A stretch of DNA of 64,000 nucleotides. It comes from Geothrix rubra. Lineage in GTDB: Bacteria; Acidobacteriota; Holophagae; Holophagales; Holophagaceae. Within the stretch, counting starts at the first letter, position 1. The number at the start of each line of letters is the position of its first letter. The DNA is taken from the NCBI RefSeq assembly GCF_030268065.1, contig NZ_BSDD01000003.1, positions 248,001 through 312,000 of the forward strand. Reading direction: 5' to 3'. The notes below the pieces were generated by a model. The model had not been told where the DNA came from. It made no database searches and saw nothing but the letters and a program-made list of their open reading frames with translations. Positions 37,489 through 45,819 of the stretch are shown piece after piece. The translations under genes were made by a program, and so were the position numbers.

Positions 37489-38409
37489 ATGCCATCTCCC
37501 ACCGCCGTCGTGTGCGCCTATTCGAGCGTGGGGACCGCGGCCCTCGAGGGGCTGATCGGGGCGGGGGTGAAGGTCCTCGCCCTCTACACCTACGCCCAGG
37601 GTCCCGACGAACAGTGGTTCACCCCGCCCGAGATCCTCGCCCGGGCCCAGGGCATCCCGGTCCACATGGCCCCCGCCTTCAATGAGGAGGGCGTATACGA
37701 GGCCATCCGGGCCCTGGCACCCGACTTCCTCTTCAGCTTCTACTTCCGGGAGATGATCCAGGCCCGGTTCCTGGATCTGCCCCGGCTCGGTGCCTACAAC
37801 CTCCATGGCAGCCTGCTGCCGAAGTACCGGGGCCGCGCCCCCCTCAACTGGGTGCTGGTGAAGGGCGAGGCGGAAACGGGAGTCACCCTCCACGCCATGA
37901 CGCCCAAACCCGATGACGGCGACATCGTGGCCCAGGCCCGGCTGCCCATCGACTGGGACGAGACGGCCCTCAGCCTCACCCGCAAGGCCGCCGAGGCCGG
38001 CCGCGCCCTGGTCCGCGAGACCGTGCCGGCGCTTGTGGATGGCACCGTCCGCCGCATCAACCAGAAGACGCTCGGCCCCTCGACCTACTTCGGCGGCCGG
38101 AAGCCCGCGGATTCCCGGCTGGACTTCGCCATGACCGTCCAGGAGGCCTTCAACCAGGTCCGCGCCGTGGCCGATCCTTGGCCCAACGCCTTCCTGCAGA
38201 CCGATCAGGGCGCCGTGAAGGTGGCCTGGGCCCTGCCGGCGGCGGCCGCCTGCCCTCCCGGCCACTTCCGGCTGGCCCCCGAAGGGGTGGTGCTGGGCTT
38301 CGCCGATGGCGCCCTGGCCCTCCGGGCCCTCCGCCTGGGGGACGAGCGGCTGGAACGTCCCACGGAGCAGGCCCGGGCCCTCCTGGACCTGGGTGTGCCC
38401 GAGGCCTGA
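37489..38409 (+). CDS. ArnA-type formyltransferase (stand-alone domain)
   Basis: The 306-residue protein matches the N-terminal formyltransferase half of ArnA, which formylates UDP-4-amino-4-deoxy-L-arabinose using 10-formyl-tetrahydrofolate. The core NLHGSLLPKYRGRAPLNW (104-121) holds catalytic Asn104 and His106, and Asp142 follows in PKPDDGDIVAQ. The C-terminal OB-like subdomain includes VRAVADPWPNAF. ArnA's decarboxylase half is absent. Three in-frame ATGs exist (37459, 37474, 37489); the last fits the family N-terminus and has GGAGG four bases upstream. Other amino-sugar or methionyl-tRNA substrates are possible. Confidence 0.85.
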   Translation: MPSPTAVVCAYSSVGTAALEGLIGAGVKVLALYTYAQGPDEQWFTPPEILARAQGIPVHMAPAFNEEGVYEAIRALAPDFLFSFYFREMIQARFLDLPRLGAYNLHGSLLPKYRGRAPLNWVLVKGEAETGVTLHAMTPKPDDGDIVAQARLPIDWDETALSLTRKAAEAGRALVRETVPALVDGTVRRINQKTLGPSTYFGGRKPADSRLDFAMTVQEAFNQVRAVADPWPNAFLQTDQGAVKVAWALPAAAACPPGHFRLAPEGVVLGFADGALALRALRLGDERLERPTEQARALLDLGVPEA

Positions 38410-38462
38410 GTCGGCCTCACCCGGCACGTCCCCCGGCGGGGTTCCCGGGCCCGATCCTCCGG

Positions 38463-39296
38463 TCAGTCGCAAGTGGACCCGGATCCCGCCTTGGCAGGCA
38501 TCGCCTTCGCCTGGGCGGGTGAGGCCCCGAGGAGGCCGTCCAGCAGTTCCCGGAAGCCTTCGTAGGTCGGGGCCCCCACCAGCACCTTGGCCGCGGTGAG
38601 GACCTGGCCGTCCGGGCTCAGGGTCCCCACCACGAAGGCCGGGGTCCCCATGATGCCGAGGCGCTCGGCACTTCGTGCGCTGAGGCGGATGCCATCGGCG
38701 TACCTGCCCGAGGCGACGCAGGCCTGGAGGGCGCCCGCATTCAGGTCCAGGTCGTGGGACAGCTGCGCCATCCCGGCCGCATCCAGGCCGCGCTGGTCGG
38801 CGAAGAGCCGGTCGTGGACCTCCCAGAACTTCCCCTGCTCGGCGGCGCAGCGGGCGATGCGGGCCTTGAATGGCGCATCGGGATGGACCGGCAGGGGCAG
38901 GTCCCGGAAGAAGTACTTCACCTTCCCGGTCTGGACGTAGTCCGCATCGAGCTTCGGGTAGATCTGGGTGGCGTAGCGCGCGCAGAAGGAACAGTCGAAG
39001 TCCGAATACTCCAGGATCGCCACCCGGGCGCCGGCGGCGCCGCGGAAAGGCTCCCCGTGCACATTGATGGACTGGAGGGCCGCGGGCGTGGGCCCCGCGG
39101 CCGGCGGGGGAGCCGCCGCACGCTCCCGGAGGAGGGCCTTGATCTCCGCCAGCTCCGCCAGGATCCGCTGCTGGTCCGCCTTCAGGGTCTCGACCTCCTG
39201 CCGGAGCGTGGGCCGCGCCTGCTGGGCCCGGGCGGGCGCCGCCAGGGCGAGGCCCAGGATCAGGGCGGAACAGGGGGCGGGGAGGCGCAGCAGCAT
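38463..39296 (-). CDS. DsbA/DsbG-like periplasmic thioredoxin-fold protein
   Basis: The 277-residue protein has a signal peptide (about 1-24), a short coiled-coil (LRQEVETLKADQQRILAELA, about 31-50), a Pro/Ala linker, then a DSBA-type domain with the redox pair Cys102-Ser-Phe-Cys105 in EYSDFDCSFC and cis-Pro loop IMGTPAFVVG (about 222-231). Fold order matches the thioredoxin-4 group that includes BdbD/DsbA-like thiol oxidases. Such proteins make disulfides in exported proteins or feed cytochrome maturation. The N-terminal coiled coil suggests dimer formation. A Cys near the C-terminus (STCD) is unusual. Confidence 0.88.
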   Translation of the reverse strand: MLLRLPAPCSALILGLALAAPARAQQARPTLRQEVETLKADQQRILAELAEIKALLRERAAAPPPAAGPTPAALQSINVHGEPFRGAAGARVAILEYSDFDCSFCARYATQIYPKLDADYVQTGKVKYFFRDLPLPVHPDAPFKARIARCAAEQGKFWEVHDRLFADQRGLDAAGMAQLSHDLDLNAGALQACVASGRYADGIRLSARSAERLGIMGTPAFVVGTLSPDGQVLTAAKVLVGAPTYEGFRELLDGLLGASPAQAKAMPAKAGSGSTCD

Positions 39297-39403
39297 CGGG
39301 GTTCCTGTGGAAAGGGTCGCCGGGGTCGGATGGATGGAGAGGGCCACCGTCGGGTGGGAGTCCCGACGGTGGCCTCGGGTCGCTGGGGTCGCCCAGCGGC
39401 AGG

Positions 39404-40333
39404 TTACTTCACCAGGGAGCAGAACTGGCCGTTGGAACGGATGGTCACGTTCCGCTGGATGAGGAAGTCCCGGGTGCCCAGCTTCATGTTCGCGTAGGCG
39501 CCGTTGCTGACCTGGTAGGTGGTGCCGAAGGTCCAGGCGCAGAGGTCGCCGTTCTCGTAGCCGCGGCGGTTGTACCAGGCGCTGCCGTCGGCATCCGTGG
39601 TCGCCTCCTCCAGCTCGTGGGCCAGGACGGAGACCATGCCGTCCACGCCCGCGTTGCCGTTGGGGCCGGTGCTCTGGGCCGCGCAGGAGGTGAGGCAGCG
39701 GGCAGCGTTCCCGATGAAGGCGTACCGGATGTCGAGCCCGTTGATGGTGCCGTGGGTGTGCCAGCCGCAGTACTGGCTGCAGAACCCGGAGGACTCCGCC
39801 ACGTCGGAGGAGGTCAGCACGAAGTAGATGCCGTTCGTGTCGGAGGGAAGGGCCTTGCTGTTGATGGCGTCCGTGACGATGGACTGGATGTTGGCATCCG
39901 TCAGGCTCGCGCCGTAGGGATAGGCCACGGTGGTGGCGCCCCCGTAGGTCACGTTCCCGGAGATGCTGTTGGAGGAACCGACGTAGGTCGTGTTGATCTG
40001 GAAGTAGGGCGAGCCGCCGACGGCGTTGAAGAAATCGGTGACGATCTGCTGCCCGGAGGCCGTATCGGTGCCGTTGCCCTGGGCCCAGTTGCCGTACCAG
40101 ATGATGTAGGCGGTGGGCGTGCTGAACACGGGGCCGCCGTGGTACTTCAGCGGGGCCGTCAGGGCGCTGGTGGAGCCGGCCGTGGGGGCCGCGCCGAAGG
40201 CGACGTGGGGGCCACTGAGGTTCGGATTCACCCGGTGGTGGATGATCTCGGACGGGCCGCGATCCTGCGCCTGGAGGGCGCCGAAGGCGAGGGTCAGGGC
40301 CACGGTGAACCGGAGCCTGGCTGCGGGGGTCAT
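39404..40333 (-). CDS. Secreted EXORDIUM/PHI-1-like protein
   Basis: The 309-residue exported protein (signal peptide about 1-22) resembles the plant EXORDIUM/phosphate-induced-protein-1 family. Common elements are KYHGGPVFSTPTAYIIWYGNW (split over about 62-82), TNGIYFVLTSSDV, a Cys-rich FCSQYCGWHTHG (about 178-189) and the SVLAHELEEATTD segment (about 231-243), followed by WYN and GDLCAW. Plant members regulate growth and brassinosteroid response; bacterial members are uncharacterised. The HExxE-like segment might bind a metal. The gene is monocistronic and transcribed from an AT-rich upstream region. Confidence 0.75.
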   Translation of the reverse strand: MTPAARLRFTVALTLAFGALQAQDRGPSEIIHHRVNPNLSGPHVAFGAAPTAGSTSALTAPLKYHGGPVFSTPTAYIIWYGNWAQGNGTDTASGQQIVTDFFNAVGGSPYFQINTTYVGSSNSISGNVTYGGATTVAYPYGASLTDANIQSIVTDAINSKALPSDTNGIYFVLTSSDVAESSGFCSQYCGWHTHGTINGLDIRYAFIGNAARCLTSCAAQSTGPNGNAGVDGMVSVLAHELEEATTDADGSAWYNRRGYENGDLCAWTFGTTYQVSNGAYANMKLGTRDFLIQRNVTIRSNGQFCSLVK

Positions 40334-40684
40334 GAAGCCTCCTGTGGGAGTGGGGTTGAGGGGAAGCGGGGCCCCTCCAGCCAGGTCCGCGGAAGGATGG
40401 CCGCAGGCCTGCACCGGACGGGGTGGACGGAGGCAGGCGTGGTGGGAAGCCCGGAAACCTGGGTCCCGCCCGATCCTGCTGGTTGTCGAAAGACTTGGAA
40501 TGGATAGGACGATATTGATTCTTAGTTGCTGTGTCTACACAATTTTTATATGCTTTAATATCAATATTAATATTTATTGAATGGGTGCCTGTCCGAAGCG
40601 CCTTCCCGCCTCCCCGGAGGGAGCCCCTGGTGGGCCGCACCGTCCGCGGGCTAGAATTCCGACCACAACCCCATGGAGCAGCCC
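40334..40684. other. Divergent intergenic region with a sharp AT-rich island
   Basis: This 351-bp gap separates the EXORDIUM-like gene (minus) from the PepSY gene (plus) and holds no credible coding frame. About 80 bases (40499-40582) are strikingly AT-rich. The 20-bp stretch at 40561-40580 has TCAATA and TATTGA as a 6-bp inverted pair, and ATATTGAT (40512-40519) is complementary to ATCAATAT (40560-40567). A TAGAAT -10-like box is at 40652-40657 for PepSY. It is probably a regulatory region. Confidence 0.6.
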
Positions 40685-41044
40685 ATGAAGATCCGGCCCT
40701 TGGCTTCGGCCCTGGCATTCGCAGTCCTGCCCGTGCTCGTCCTCTCCGCCGGGACGGCCAAATCCCGGAAACACGCGTCCGGCCTCGTCCGGACGGCCAA
40801 GGAGGCCAAGGCCATCGCCGAGCAGGACACCGGCGGGAAGGCCGTGAGTGCCCGGCGCATCCCGCTGAACGGGGCCTCGGGCGGCTGGGAGGTGGAGGTC
40901 CGCATGCCCCACGAGGACCGCGGCTGGCGCTGCGTCATCGACAGTGACACGCGCACCGTCCACACCAAGACCCACATCGAGAACCCCGGGGGGAAGCCGA
41001 CGGAGAAGGAGCCATCCGTCCGGATGGTCAGGGGCAGCCGCTGA
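40685..41044 (+). CDS. Exported PepSY-domain protein
   Basis: The 119-residue secreted protein has a signal peptide (about 1-23) and one PepSY domain: AKAIAEQDTGGKAVSARRIPL as the helix, then GGWEVEVRMPHEDRGWRCVID and TVHTKTHIENP strands. PepSY domains inhibit or bind proteases and occur in envelope sensors. ATG 40685 has a GGAG seven bases upstream and is preferred over 40673. The EXORDIUM-like gene is divergent; the SPFH gene lies 114 bp downstream. Confidence 0.75.
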   Translation: MKIRPLASALAFAVLPVLVLSAGTAKSRKHASGLVRTAKEAKAIAEQDTGGKAVSARRIPLNGASGGWEVEVRMPHEDRGWRCVIDSDTRTVHTKTHIENPGGKPTEKEPSVRMVRGSR

Positions 41045-41115
41045 CCGCTCCCCGGCCCCCAGCCTCCGTTCGCCGGTTTTTCCCACTCTGGGCCCGGCGA
41101 ACCTTGACAGGCCTC

Positions 41116-41128
41116 CCTAGAATCTAGG
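41116..41128. promoter_or_regulatory. Dyad ahead of the SPFH gene
   Basis: CCTAGA-A-TCTAGG, a 13-bp perfect dyad, lies 30 bases upstream of the ATG and overlaps a TAGAAT. A TTGACA occurs at 41104-41109, but is only 8 bases before the TAGAAT, so this is not a normal promoter pair. It may be an operator. Confidence 0.4.
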
Positions 41129-41158
41129 GTGCGGCTGGTGCCGCAAGGAGACACCCAC

Positions 41159-42202
41159 ATGGGTCTGATGGACTGGGGCAAGGCCCAATTCATTGAAATC
41201 ATCGAGTGGCTGGACGACTCGAACGACACGCTCGCCTGGCGCTTCCCGGTGCGGGACCAGGAGATCAAGAACGGCGCGAAGCTGGTGGTCCGCGAGAGCC
41301 AGGAGGCCGTCTTTGTCAACGAAGGCCAGCTGGCCGACGTCTTCAAGCCCGGCACCCACACGCTGACCACCCAGAATCTGCCCATCCTGGCGGATCTGAA
41401 GGGCTGGAAGTACGGCTTCGAGAGCCCCTTCAAGGCCGAGACCTACTTCACCTCCACCCGGCTCTACAACGACCTCAAGTGGGGCACCTCGAACCCGATC
41501 ATGATGCGCGACGCCGACTTCGGCATGCTGCGCATCCGGGCCTTCGGCATCTACTCCATCCGGGTCGCGGACAGCGGCACCTTCCTCAAGCAGCTGGTGG
41601 GCACCAACGGCGTCTACACGGTGGAGGACATCTCCGAGCAGCTGCGCAAGACGATCATGAGCCGCTTCACGGACACCCTGGGCGAGGCGAAGATCCCCGC
41701 CCTGGACCTGGCCGCGAAGTACGACGAGCTCTCCGACCTGGTGAAGCAGAAGCTCCAGGACGAGTTCAAGACCATGGGCCTGGAGCTGTCCAAGTTCTTC
41801 GTGGAGAACATCAGCCTCCCCGAGGAGGTCGAGGCCATGATGGACAAGCGCACCAGCGTGGGCATGATGGCCCCCGTCCTGGGCGCCTACACCCAGATGC
41901 AGGTGGCCGACAGCATCCCCCTCGCCGCCCAGAACCCCGGTGGCGTCGCTGGCATGGGCATGGGCGTGGGCCTCGGCTTCGGCATGGGCAACATGATGGG
42001 CCAGCAGATGGGCGCGGCCGCCGGCCAGATGGCCCAGGCCCCCTTCCCCGCCGGCGCTGTCCCGACCTCCGCCGCCCCGGCCAAATCCCTGAAGGACGAG
42101 CTGACGGAGCTGAAGGAGCTGTTTGACGGCCAGCTCATCACCCAGGCCGAATACGACACCCAGCGCGCCGCCATCATGAAGAAGCACGGCATGGGGGCCT
42201 GA
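41159..42202 (+). CDS. SPFH-domain protein with C-terminal SHOCT motif
   Basis: The 347-residue protein belongs to the SPFH/Band-7 virion-core-like (YdjI-type) group. The SPFH region (about 20-215) includes NGAKLVVRESQEAVFVNEG and FKPGTHTLTTQNLPIL. A Gly/Met-rich low-complexity stretch (about 258-290) leads to a short C-terminal SHOCT motif (KSLKDELTELKELFDGQLIT then EAEYDT-like, about 310-345). No signal peptide or membrane helix is visible. SPFH proteins scaffold membranes or form oligomers. ATG 41159 has an AAGGAG site; an earlier ATG-like start would add ten residues. It ends before a long perfect palindrome. Confidence 0.83.
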   Translation: MGLMDWGKAQFIEIIEWLDDSNDTLAWRFPVRDQEIKNGAKLVVRESQEAVFVNEGQLADVFKPGTHTLTTQNLPILADLKGWKYGFESPFKAETYFTSTRLYNDLKWGTSNPIMMRDADFGMLRIRAFGIYSIRVADSGTFLKQLVGTNGVYTVEDISEQLRKTIMSRFTDTLGEAKIPALDLAAKYDELSDLVKQKLQDEFKTMGLELSKFFVENISLPEEVEAMMDKRTSVGMMAPVLGAYTQMQVADSIPLAAQNPGGVAGMGMGVGLGFGMGNMMGQQMGAAAGQMAQAPFPAGAVPTSAAPAKSLKDELTELKELFDGQLITQAEYDTQRAAIMKKHGMGA

Positions 42203-42230
42203 GGCGCTTCCATCATTCCGTTCTTCCCAT

Positions 42231-42272
42231 CTGCGAAATCAAGGGCGGCCCGGGCCGCCCTTGATTTCGCAG
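42231..42272. terminator. 42-base perfect palindrome between convergent genes
   Basis: Both arms of 20 bases (42231-42250 and 42253-42272) are exactly complementary around a central CG, so the whole block is one palindrome. It lies 29 bases past the SPFH stop and 16 before the CDF stop. The structure can fold on either strand and probably terminates both genes. There is no T-run directly after the GC core. Confidence 0.7.
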
Positions 42273-42287
42273 CATGTGAAAAACCAC

Positions 42288-43220
42288 TCAATGATGATGG
42301 TCCTGCTCCGCATCATGCTGGTGGATGAACCGGTGGTGGTGGCGGTCGGCCATCTCGCGGGTCTCGAAGTGCACCGTCAGGTGGCGGACGCCGAACCGGT
42401 CCGCCATCAGATGCTCGATCGCGTGAAGGAAGCCTTCCGTCTCGTCGAGCCGCTGGGCCTCCACGATGACGTGGGCGGTGCAGACGGTGAGGTGGCTGCA
42501 CACGCGCCAGGACCGGAGGTCCTCCACCCCCTGGATGCCGGGGAGCCCGAGCAGCTCGGTGCGCGCCTGCTCCTGGTCGAAGGCCGCCCGGTGCATGAGG
42601 ATGCCCACGGCGTCCTGCAGCAGCCTCGCCGCGCCCCACAGGATCAGGGCCGCGATGGCGGCAGCCAGCAGGGGATCCACCCAGCGCCAGCCCGTGAAGC
42701 GGATGACCACCATCGACCCCATCACCGCCACATTGGCGAGGCTGTCGCCCAGGGCATGGAGGTAGGCGCTGCGCAGGTTCAGGTCCCGTTCCTGACGGGT
42801 TCCCGTGGAGGGCACCAGGATCCAGGTCGCCAGCAGGTTCAGGACCAGCCCCGCCCCCGAGAATCCGATGGCCCAGCCCAGGCGGATGGGATGGGGATGC
42901 TCCAGGCGGTCCCAGGCTTCGAAGAGCACCGCCCCGGCCAGCACCACCAGCAGGATCACCCCCATGAGGGTGTTGAAGATCTCGAGCCGATGCCAGCCGT
43001 AGGTCCAGCGGTCGTCCGGCTCCTTGCGGTTGGCCACCCGGATGCTGCCCATGGCCAGGAGGTTGACCACCGTGTCGTTGAGGTTCTCCAGGCTGTCGGA
43101 GACCAGGCCCAGGGAGCCCGTCCAGAGGCCGCCAAGGCCCTGCACCAGGAAGTTCACGCCGAAGACCAGGGAGCTGAGGGCCAGCCGCCCAGTGGTGGTG
43201 GGGCCGTGGGAATGGCTCAT
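42288..43220 (-). CDS. Cation diffusion facilitator (CDF) metal exporter
   Basis: The 310-residue protein exports Zn, Co or similar divalent ions by proton exchange. It has six hydrophobic helices; the transport-site motifs are SDSLENLND in helix 2 and HALGDSLAN in helix 5, giving Asp and His/Asp ligands. A cytoplasmic C-terminal domain (about 205-285) and a His-rich tail (HHHRFIHQHDAEQDHHH-like) may sense metal. Its ATG overlaps the stop of the enoyl-CoA hydratase gene (TGATG). The metal is unknown. Confidence 0.92.
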   Translation of the reverse strand: MSHSHGPTTTGRLALSSLVFGVNFLVQGLGGLWTGSLGLVSDSLENLNDTVVNLLAMGSIRVANRKEPDDRWTYGWHRLEIFNTLMGVILLVVLAGAVLFEAWDRLEHPHPIRLGWAIGFSGAGLVLNLLATWILVPSTGTRQERDLNLRSAYLHALGDSLANVAVMGSMVVIRFTGWRWVDPLLAAAIAALILWGAARLLQDAVGILMHRAAFDQEQARTELLGLPGIQGVEDLRSWRVCSHLTVCTAHVIVEAQRLDETEGFLHAIEHLMADRFGVRHLTVHFETREMADRHHHRFIHQHDAEQDHHH

Positions 43221-44005
43221 CACTCGCCCTTGTACTGGGGCCGGCGCTTCTCCCTGAAAGCGGCGAGCCCCTCCAGGCGGTCCTTCGTGGGGATCACCTG
43301 GGCATAGCAGGCCTGCTCGAAGGCCAGGCCCGAATCCCGGTCCAGCTCAAGGCCGCGGTTCACCGCCAGCTTCGCCATGCGCAGGGCCACGGGACCATTG
43401 GGAAGGATCTCCCGGGCCAGGGCGAGGGCCCCATCGAGGGCGCCGCCCGCGGGCACCACCCGGTCCACGAGGCCCAGGCGGCCAGCCTCCGAAGCGTCGA
43501 TGCGGCGGGCCGTGAAGATCAGCTCCTTCGCCCGGGAGGCCCCGATGAGCCTCGGCAGCCGTTGGGTGCCCCCGGCGCCGGGGATGATGGCCAGCGAGGT
43601 CTCCACCAGGCCCATCTTCGCGTCATCGCCAGCGACCCGCAGATCCGCCGCCAGGGCCAGTTCAAGGCCTCCCCCGAAGGCCGCGCCCTCCAGCGCGGCG
43701 ATCACGGGCACCGGCAGGTCCTCCAGCTCCGTGAAACCGGCCCGGAGGCCATGGACGAAGGCCGCCACCTCGGCCGGGGCCATGGCGGCCCGCTCCTTCA
43801 GGTCCGCCCCGGCGCAGAAGACGCCGGGCACGAGGCTGTGCAGGACCACCACCCGGGTGGTGGGATCGAAGCGCAGCGCGGCGAGGGCCTGCCGGAACGC
43901 CTCCATGAGCTGCCGGCCCAGGGCGTTCTTCGCCTCAGGCCGGTCGAGCCCCAGCAGGACGATGCCCTCGTCCTCCCCAGTCAGCCGTTCGAGACGGATC
44001 TCCAT
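43220..44005 (-). CDS. Enoyl-CoA hydratase/isomerase family protein
   Basis: The 261-residue crotonase-fold enzyme has LDRPEAKNALGRQLMEAF (about 19-36), the oxyanion loop FCAGADLKERAAM (about 63-75), GAAFGGGLELALAADLR (about 105-121) and ETSLAIIPGAGGTQRLPRL (about 134-152). Both Glu residues of the hydratase pair are in the expected segments. The sequence is like methylglutaconyl/enoyl-CoA hydratases. Two small biotinyl-type genes lie immediately upstream on the same strand, pointing to acyl-CoA degradation (leucine or branched-chain). It is co-translated with the CDF gene. Confidence 0.9.
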   Translation of the reverse strand: MEIRLERLTGEDEGIVLLGLDRPEAKNALGRQLMEAFRQALAALRFDPTTRVVVLHSLVPGVFCAGADLKERAAMAPAEVAAFVHGLRAGFTELEDLPVPVIAALEGAAFGGGLELALAADLRVAGDDAKMGLVETSLAIIPGAGGTQRLPRLIGASRAKELIFTARRIDASEAGRLGLVDRVVPAGGALDGALALAREILPNGPVALRMAKLAVNRGLELDRDSGLAFEQACYAQVIPTKDRLEGLAAFREKRRPQYKGE

Positions 44006-44020
44006 GTCGGACCGGCCGGG

Positions 44021-44233
44021 TCAGCCGAGCTCGACGATGGGATCCCCTTCGTTCAGGAACTGGTCGGCGGTCACGAAGACCTTCTTGACCGTCCCCTCCT
44101 CGGGGCTGCCCACGGGAATCTGCATCTTCATGCTCTCGATGATGACCAGGTCCTGGTCCTCGCTGACGGAGTCGCCCTCCCCCACGCACAACTCCAGCAC
44201 CTTCCCCGCCATCTCGGCTCGAACCACGGCCAT
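44021..44233 (-). CDS. Small biotinyl/lipoyl-domain carrier
   Basis: The 70-residue protein is a bare biotinyl domain. The acceptor motif IIESMKMQIPV (about 31-41) places the biotin Lys at residue 36, and the flanking GKVLELCVGEGDSVSEDQ and EEGTVKKVFV turns match the hammerhead fold. It lacks the N-terminal linker of AccB. Co-location with an enoyl-CoA hydratase suggests a dedicated carrier for an acyl-CoA carboxylase (a beta subunit is at 27663), but this is inference. A start four codons earlier (44245) is possible. Confidence 0.85.
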   Translation of the reverse strand: MAVVRAEMAGKVLELCVGEGDSVSEDQDLVIIESMKMQIPVGSPEEGTVKKVFVTADQFLNEGDPIVELG

Positions 44234-44290
44234 CGTCCACCCCATCGAATGCGATGGCCCCAGTCTATCCAGGGAAACGGGAGGATGTGG

Positions 44291-44527
44291 CTACTCGTCC
44301 TTGTCGGAATCGCCGATGACCACCAGGTCGTCGTCCTCGTAGGCGAAGTCGCCCTCTTCGATGAGGATCTCGCGGACCTTCCCGCCCTCCGGGGCATTGA
44401 TGTAGAAGGACGTGCGGGAGGCATCGGTGCCCTCCAGGATCATGAGGGGCTCGTCCTCCTCCACCTCCTGGCCGGGGCGGACGAGGACGTCCACCACGTA
44501 GCCCGGCCATTCCGCCCGCACGATCAT
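44291..44527 (-). CDS. Degenerate biotinyl-like domain protein without acceptor Lys
   Basis: The 78-residue protein has the same layout as its neighbour ([20 protein letters not shown], then [19 protein letters not shown]) and is clearly a paralogue. Where the neighbour has ESMKM, it reads EGTDASR, with no lysine. It cannot carry biotin or lipoate in the normal way. A following [22 protein letters not shown] shows the fold is otherwise kept. It might be a structural partner or regulator. The start at 44527 gives the same N-terminus as the sister gene. Confidence 0.8.
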   Translation of the reverse strand: MIVRAEWPGYVVDVLVRPGQEVEEDEPLMILEGTDASRTSFYINAPEGGKVREILIEEGDFAYEDDDLVVIGDSDKDE

Positions 44528-44655
44528 GCATCCTCCCCACGCGAACCCGCGATCTGGCCGGGAGAGTATGCCGGGGAAGGAGCCGGCGCAAGTCCCGGAA
44601 GCTCTTCTTTCCGTCACATCTGCCCTCTGGGATACTGGAGGGCTTGGAGGATCGC

Positions 44656-45756
44656 ATGGCCGTCGCCTGTGGCATCGTGGGGCTTCCCAACGTCGGGAAG
44701 TCCACCCTTTTCAACGCCCTCACCCGTGCGGGCGCGGCTTCGGCCAACTATCCCTTCTGCACCATCGAGCCCAATACCGGCGTGGTGGATGTGCCGGATG
44801 CCCGGCTGGAGGCCCTGGCGGAGATCGTGAAGCCCCAGCGGGTGCTGCCGGCAGCCCAGGAGTTCGTGGACATCGCAGGCCTGGTGCGGGGCGCGAGCAA
44901 GGGCGAGGGCCTGGGGAACGCCTTCCTGGGCCACATCCGGGAGACCGACGCCATCGTCCAGGTCGTCCGCTGCTTCGAGGATGGCAACGTCACCCACGTG
45001 GAAGGCGGCGTGGATCCCGAGCGCGACCTGGGCATCATCGAGACCGAACTGGTGCTGAAGGACCTGGAGGCGGTGGAGAAGGGCCTGGACCGCCACCGCA
45101 AGGCCGCCAAGACCGGCAACAAGGAATCCCAGGCCCTGGTCGCGATCCTGGAGCGGGTCTACGCCCTTCTGGACCAGGGCCGCTGGGCCAGTGCCGCGGG
45201 CCTCTCGGCCGAGGAGCGGGCCCTCATCAAGTCCTACGGGCTGCTCACCCTCAAACCCACCCTTTTCGTCGGCAACATCGGGGAGGAGGACATCCGCGAC
45301 CCCCAGGCCAATCCGCACTACCGTAAGCTCCTGGACCTGGCCGCGGCCCGCCACGCGCCCTGCATCCCCATCTGCTCGAAGCTGGAGGCGGAGATCCAGG
45401 ACCTGCCGGCGGAGGATCGGCCGCTCTTCCTGGAGGAGGCCGGGCTGGCGGAGCCGGGACTGAACGTCCTCATCCGCACCAGCTTCGACCTGCTCGGGCT
45501 CCAGACCTACTTCACCGCCGGGGTGAAGGAGGTGCGCGCCTGGACCATCCACAAGGGCGACAGCGCGCCCCAGGCGGCTGGCGTCATCCACACCGACTTC
45601 GAGAAGGGCTTCATCCGGGCCCAGGTCATCGCCTATGGCGACTTCATCCAGTACCGGGGCGAGCAGGGGGCCAAGGACGCCGGGAAGATGCGGACGGAAG
45701 GGAAGGAATACATCGTCCAGGACGGCGATGTCATGCATTTCCTCTTCAACGTCTGA
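44656..45756 (+). CDS. ychF: Redox-regulated ATPase YchF
   Basis: The 366-residue OBG-family P-loop protein binds ribosomes and prefers ATP over GTP. The N-terminal [18 protein letters not shown] (about 6-23) is the P-loop, followed by [32 protein letters not shown] and [19 protein letters not shown] coiled-coil segment (about 130-200) and a C-terminal TGS-like domain ([34 protein letters not shown]) complete it. Length is standard (363). ATG 44656 has GGAGG five bases upstream. Confidence 0.97.
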   Translation: MAVACGIVGLPNVGKSTLFNALTRAGAASANYPFCTIEPNTGVVDVPDARLEALAEIVKPQRVLPAAQEFVDIAGLVRGASKGEGLGNAFLGHIRETDAIVQVVRCFEDGNVTHVEGGVDPERDLGIIETELVLKDLEAVEKGLDRHRKAAKTGNKESQALVAILERVYALLDQGRWASAAGLSAEERALIKSYGLLTLKPTLFVGNIGEEDIRDPQANPHYRKLLDLAAARHAPCIPICSKLEAEIQDLPAEDRPLFLEEAGLAEPGLNVLIRTSFDLLGLQTYFTAGVKEVRAWTIHKGDSAPQAAGVIHTDFEKGFIRAQVIAYGDFIQYRGEQGAKDAGKMRTEGKEYIVQDGDVMHFLFNV

Positions 45757-45819
45757 AGGGCCATGAATTCAATCCCAGGTGGCCTCCACCCGATGGGAGG
45801 ATAGGTACGTCGAGGTGCG

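Noticed and set aside
40499-40582. AT-rich island as a horizontally acquired gene or element
   Set aside because: Too short, no coding frame and no target-site duplication or transposase; better read as regulatory DNA.
41104-41123. TTGACA plus TAGAAT as a promoter for the SPFH gene
   Set aside because: Only 8 bases separate the two boxes, far below the 16-18 needed.
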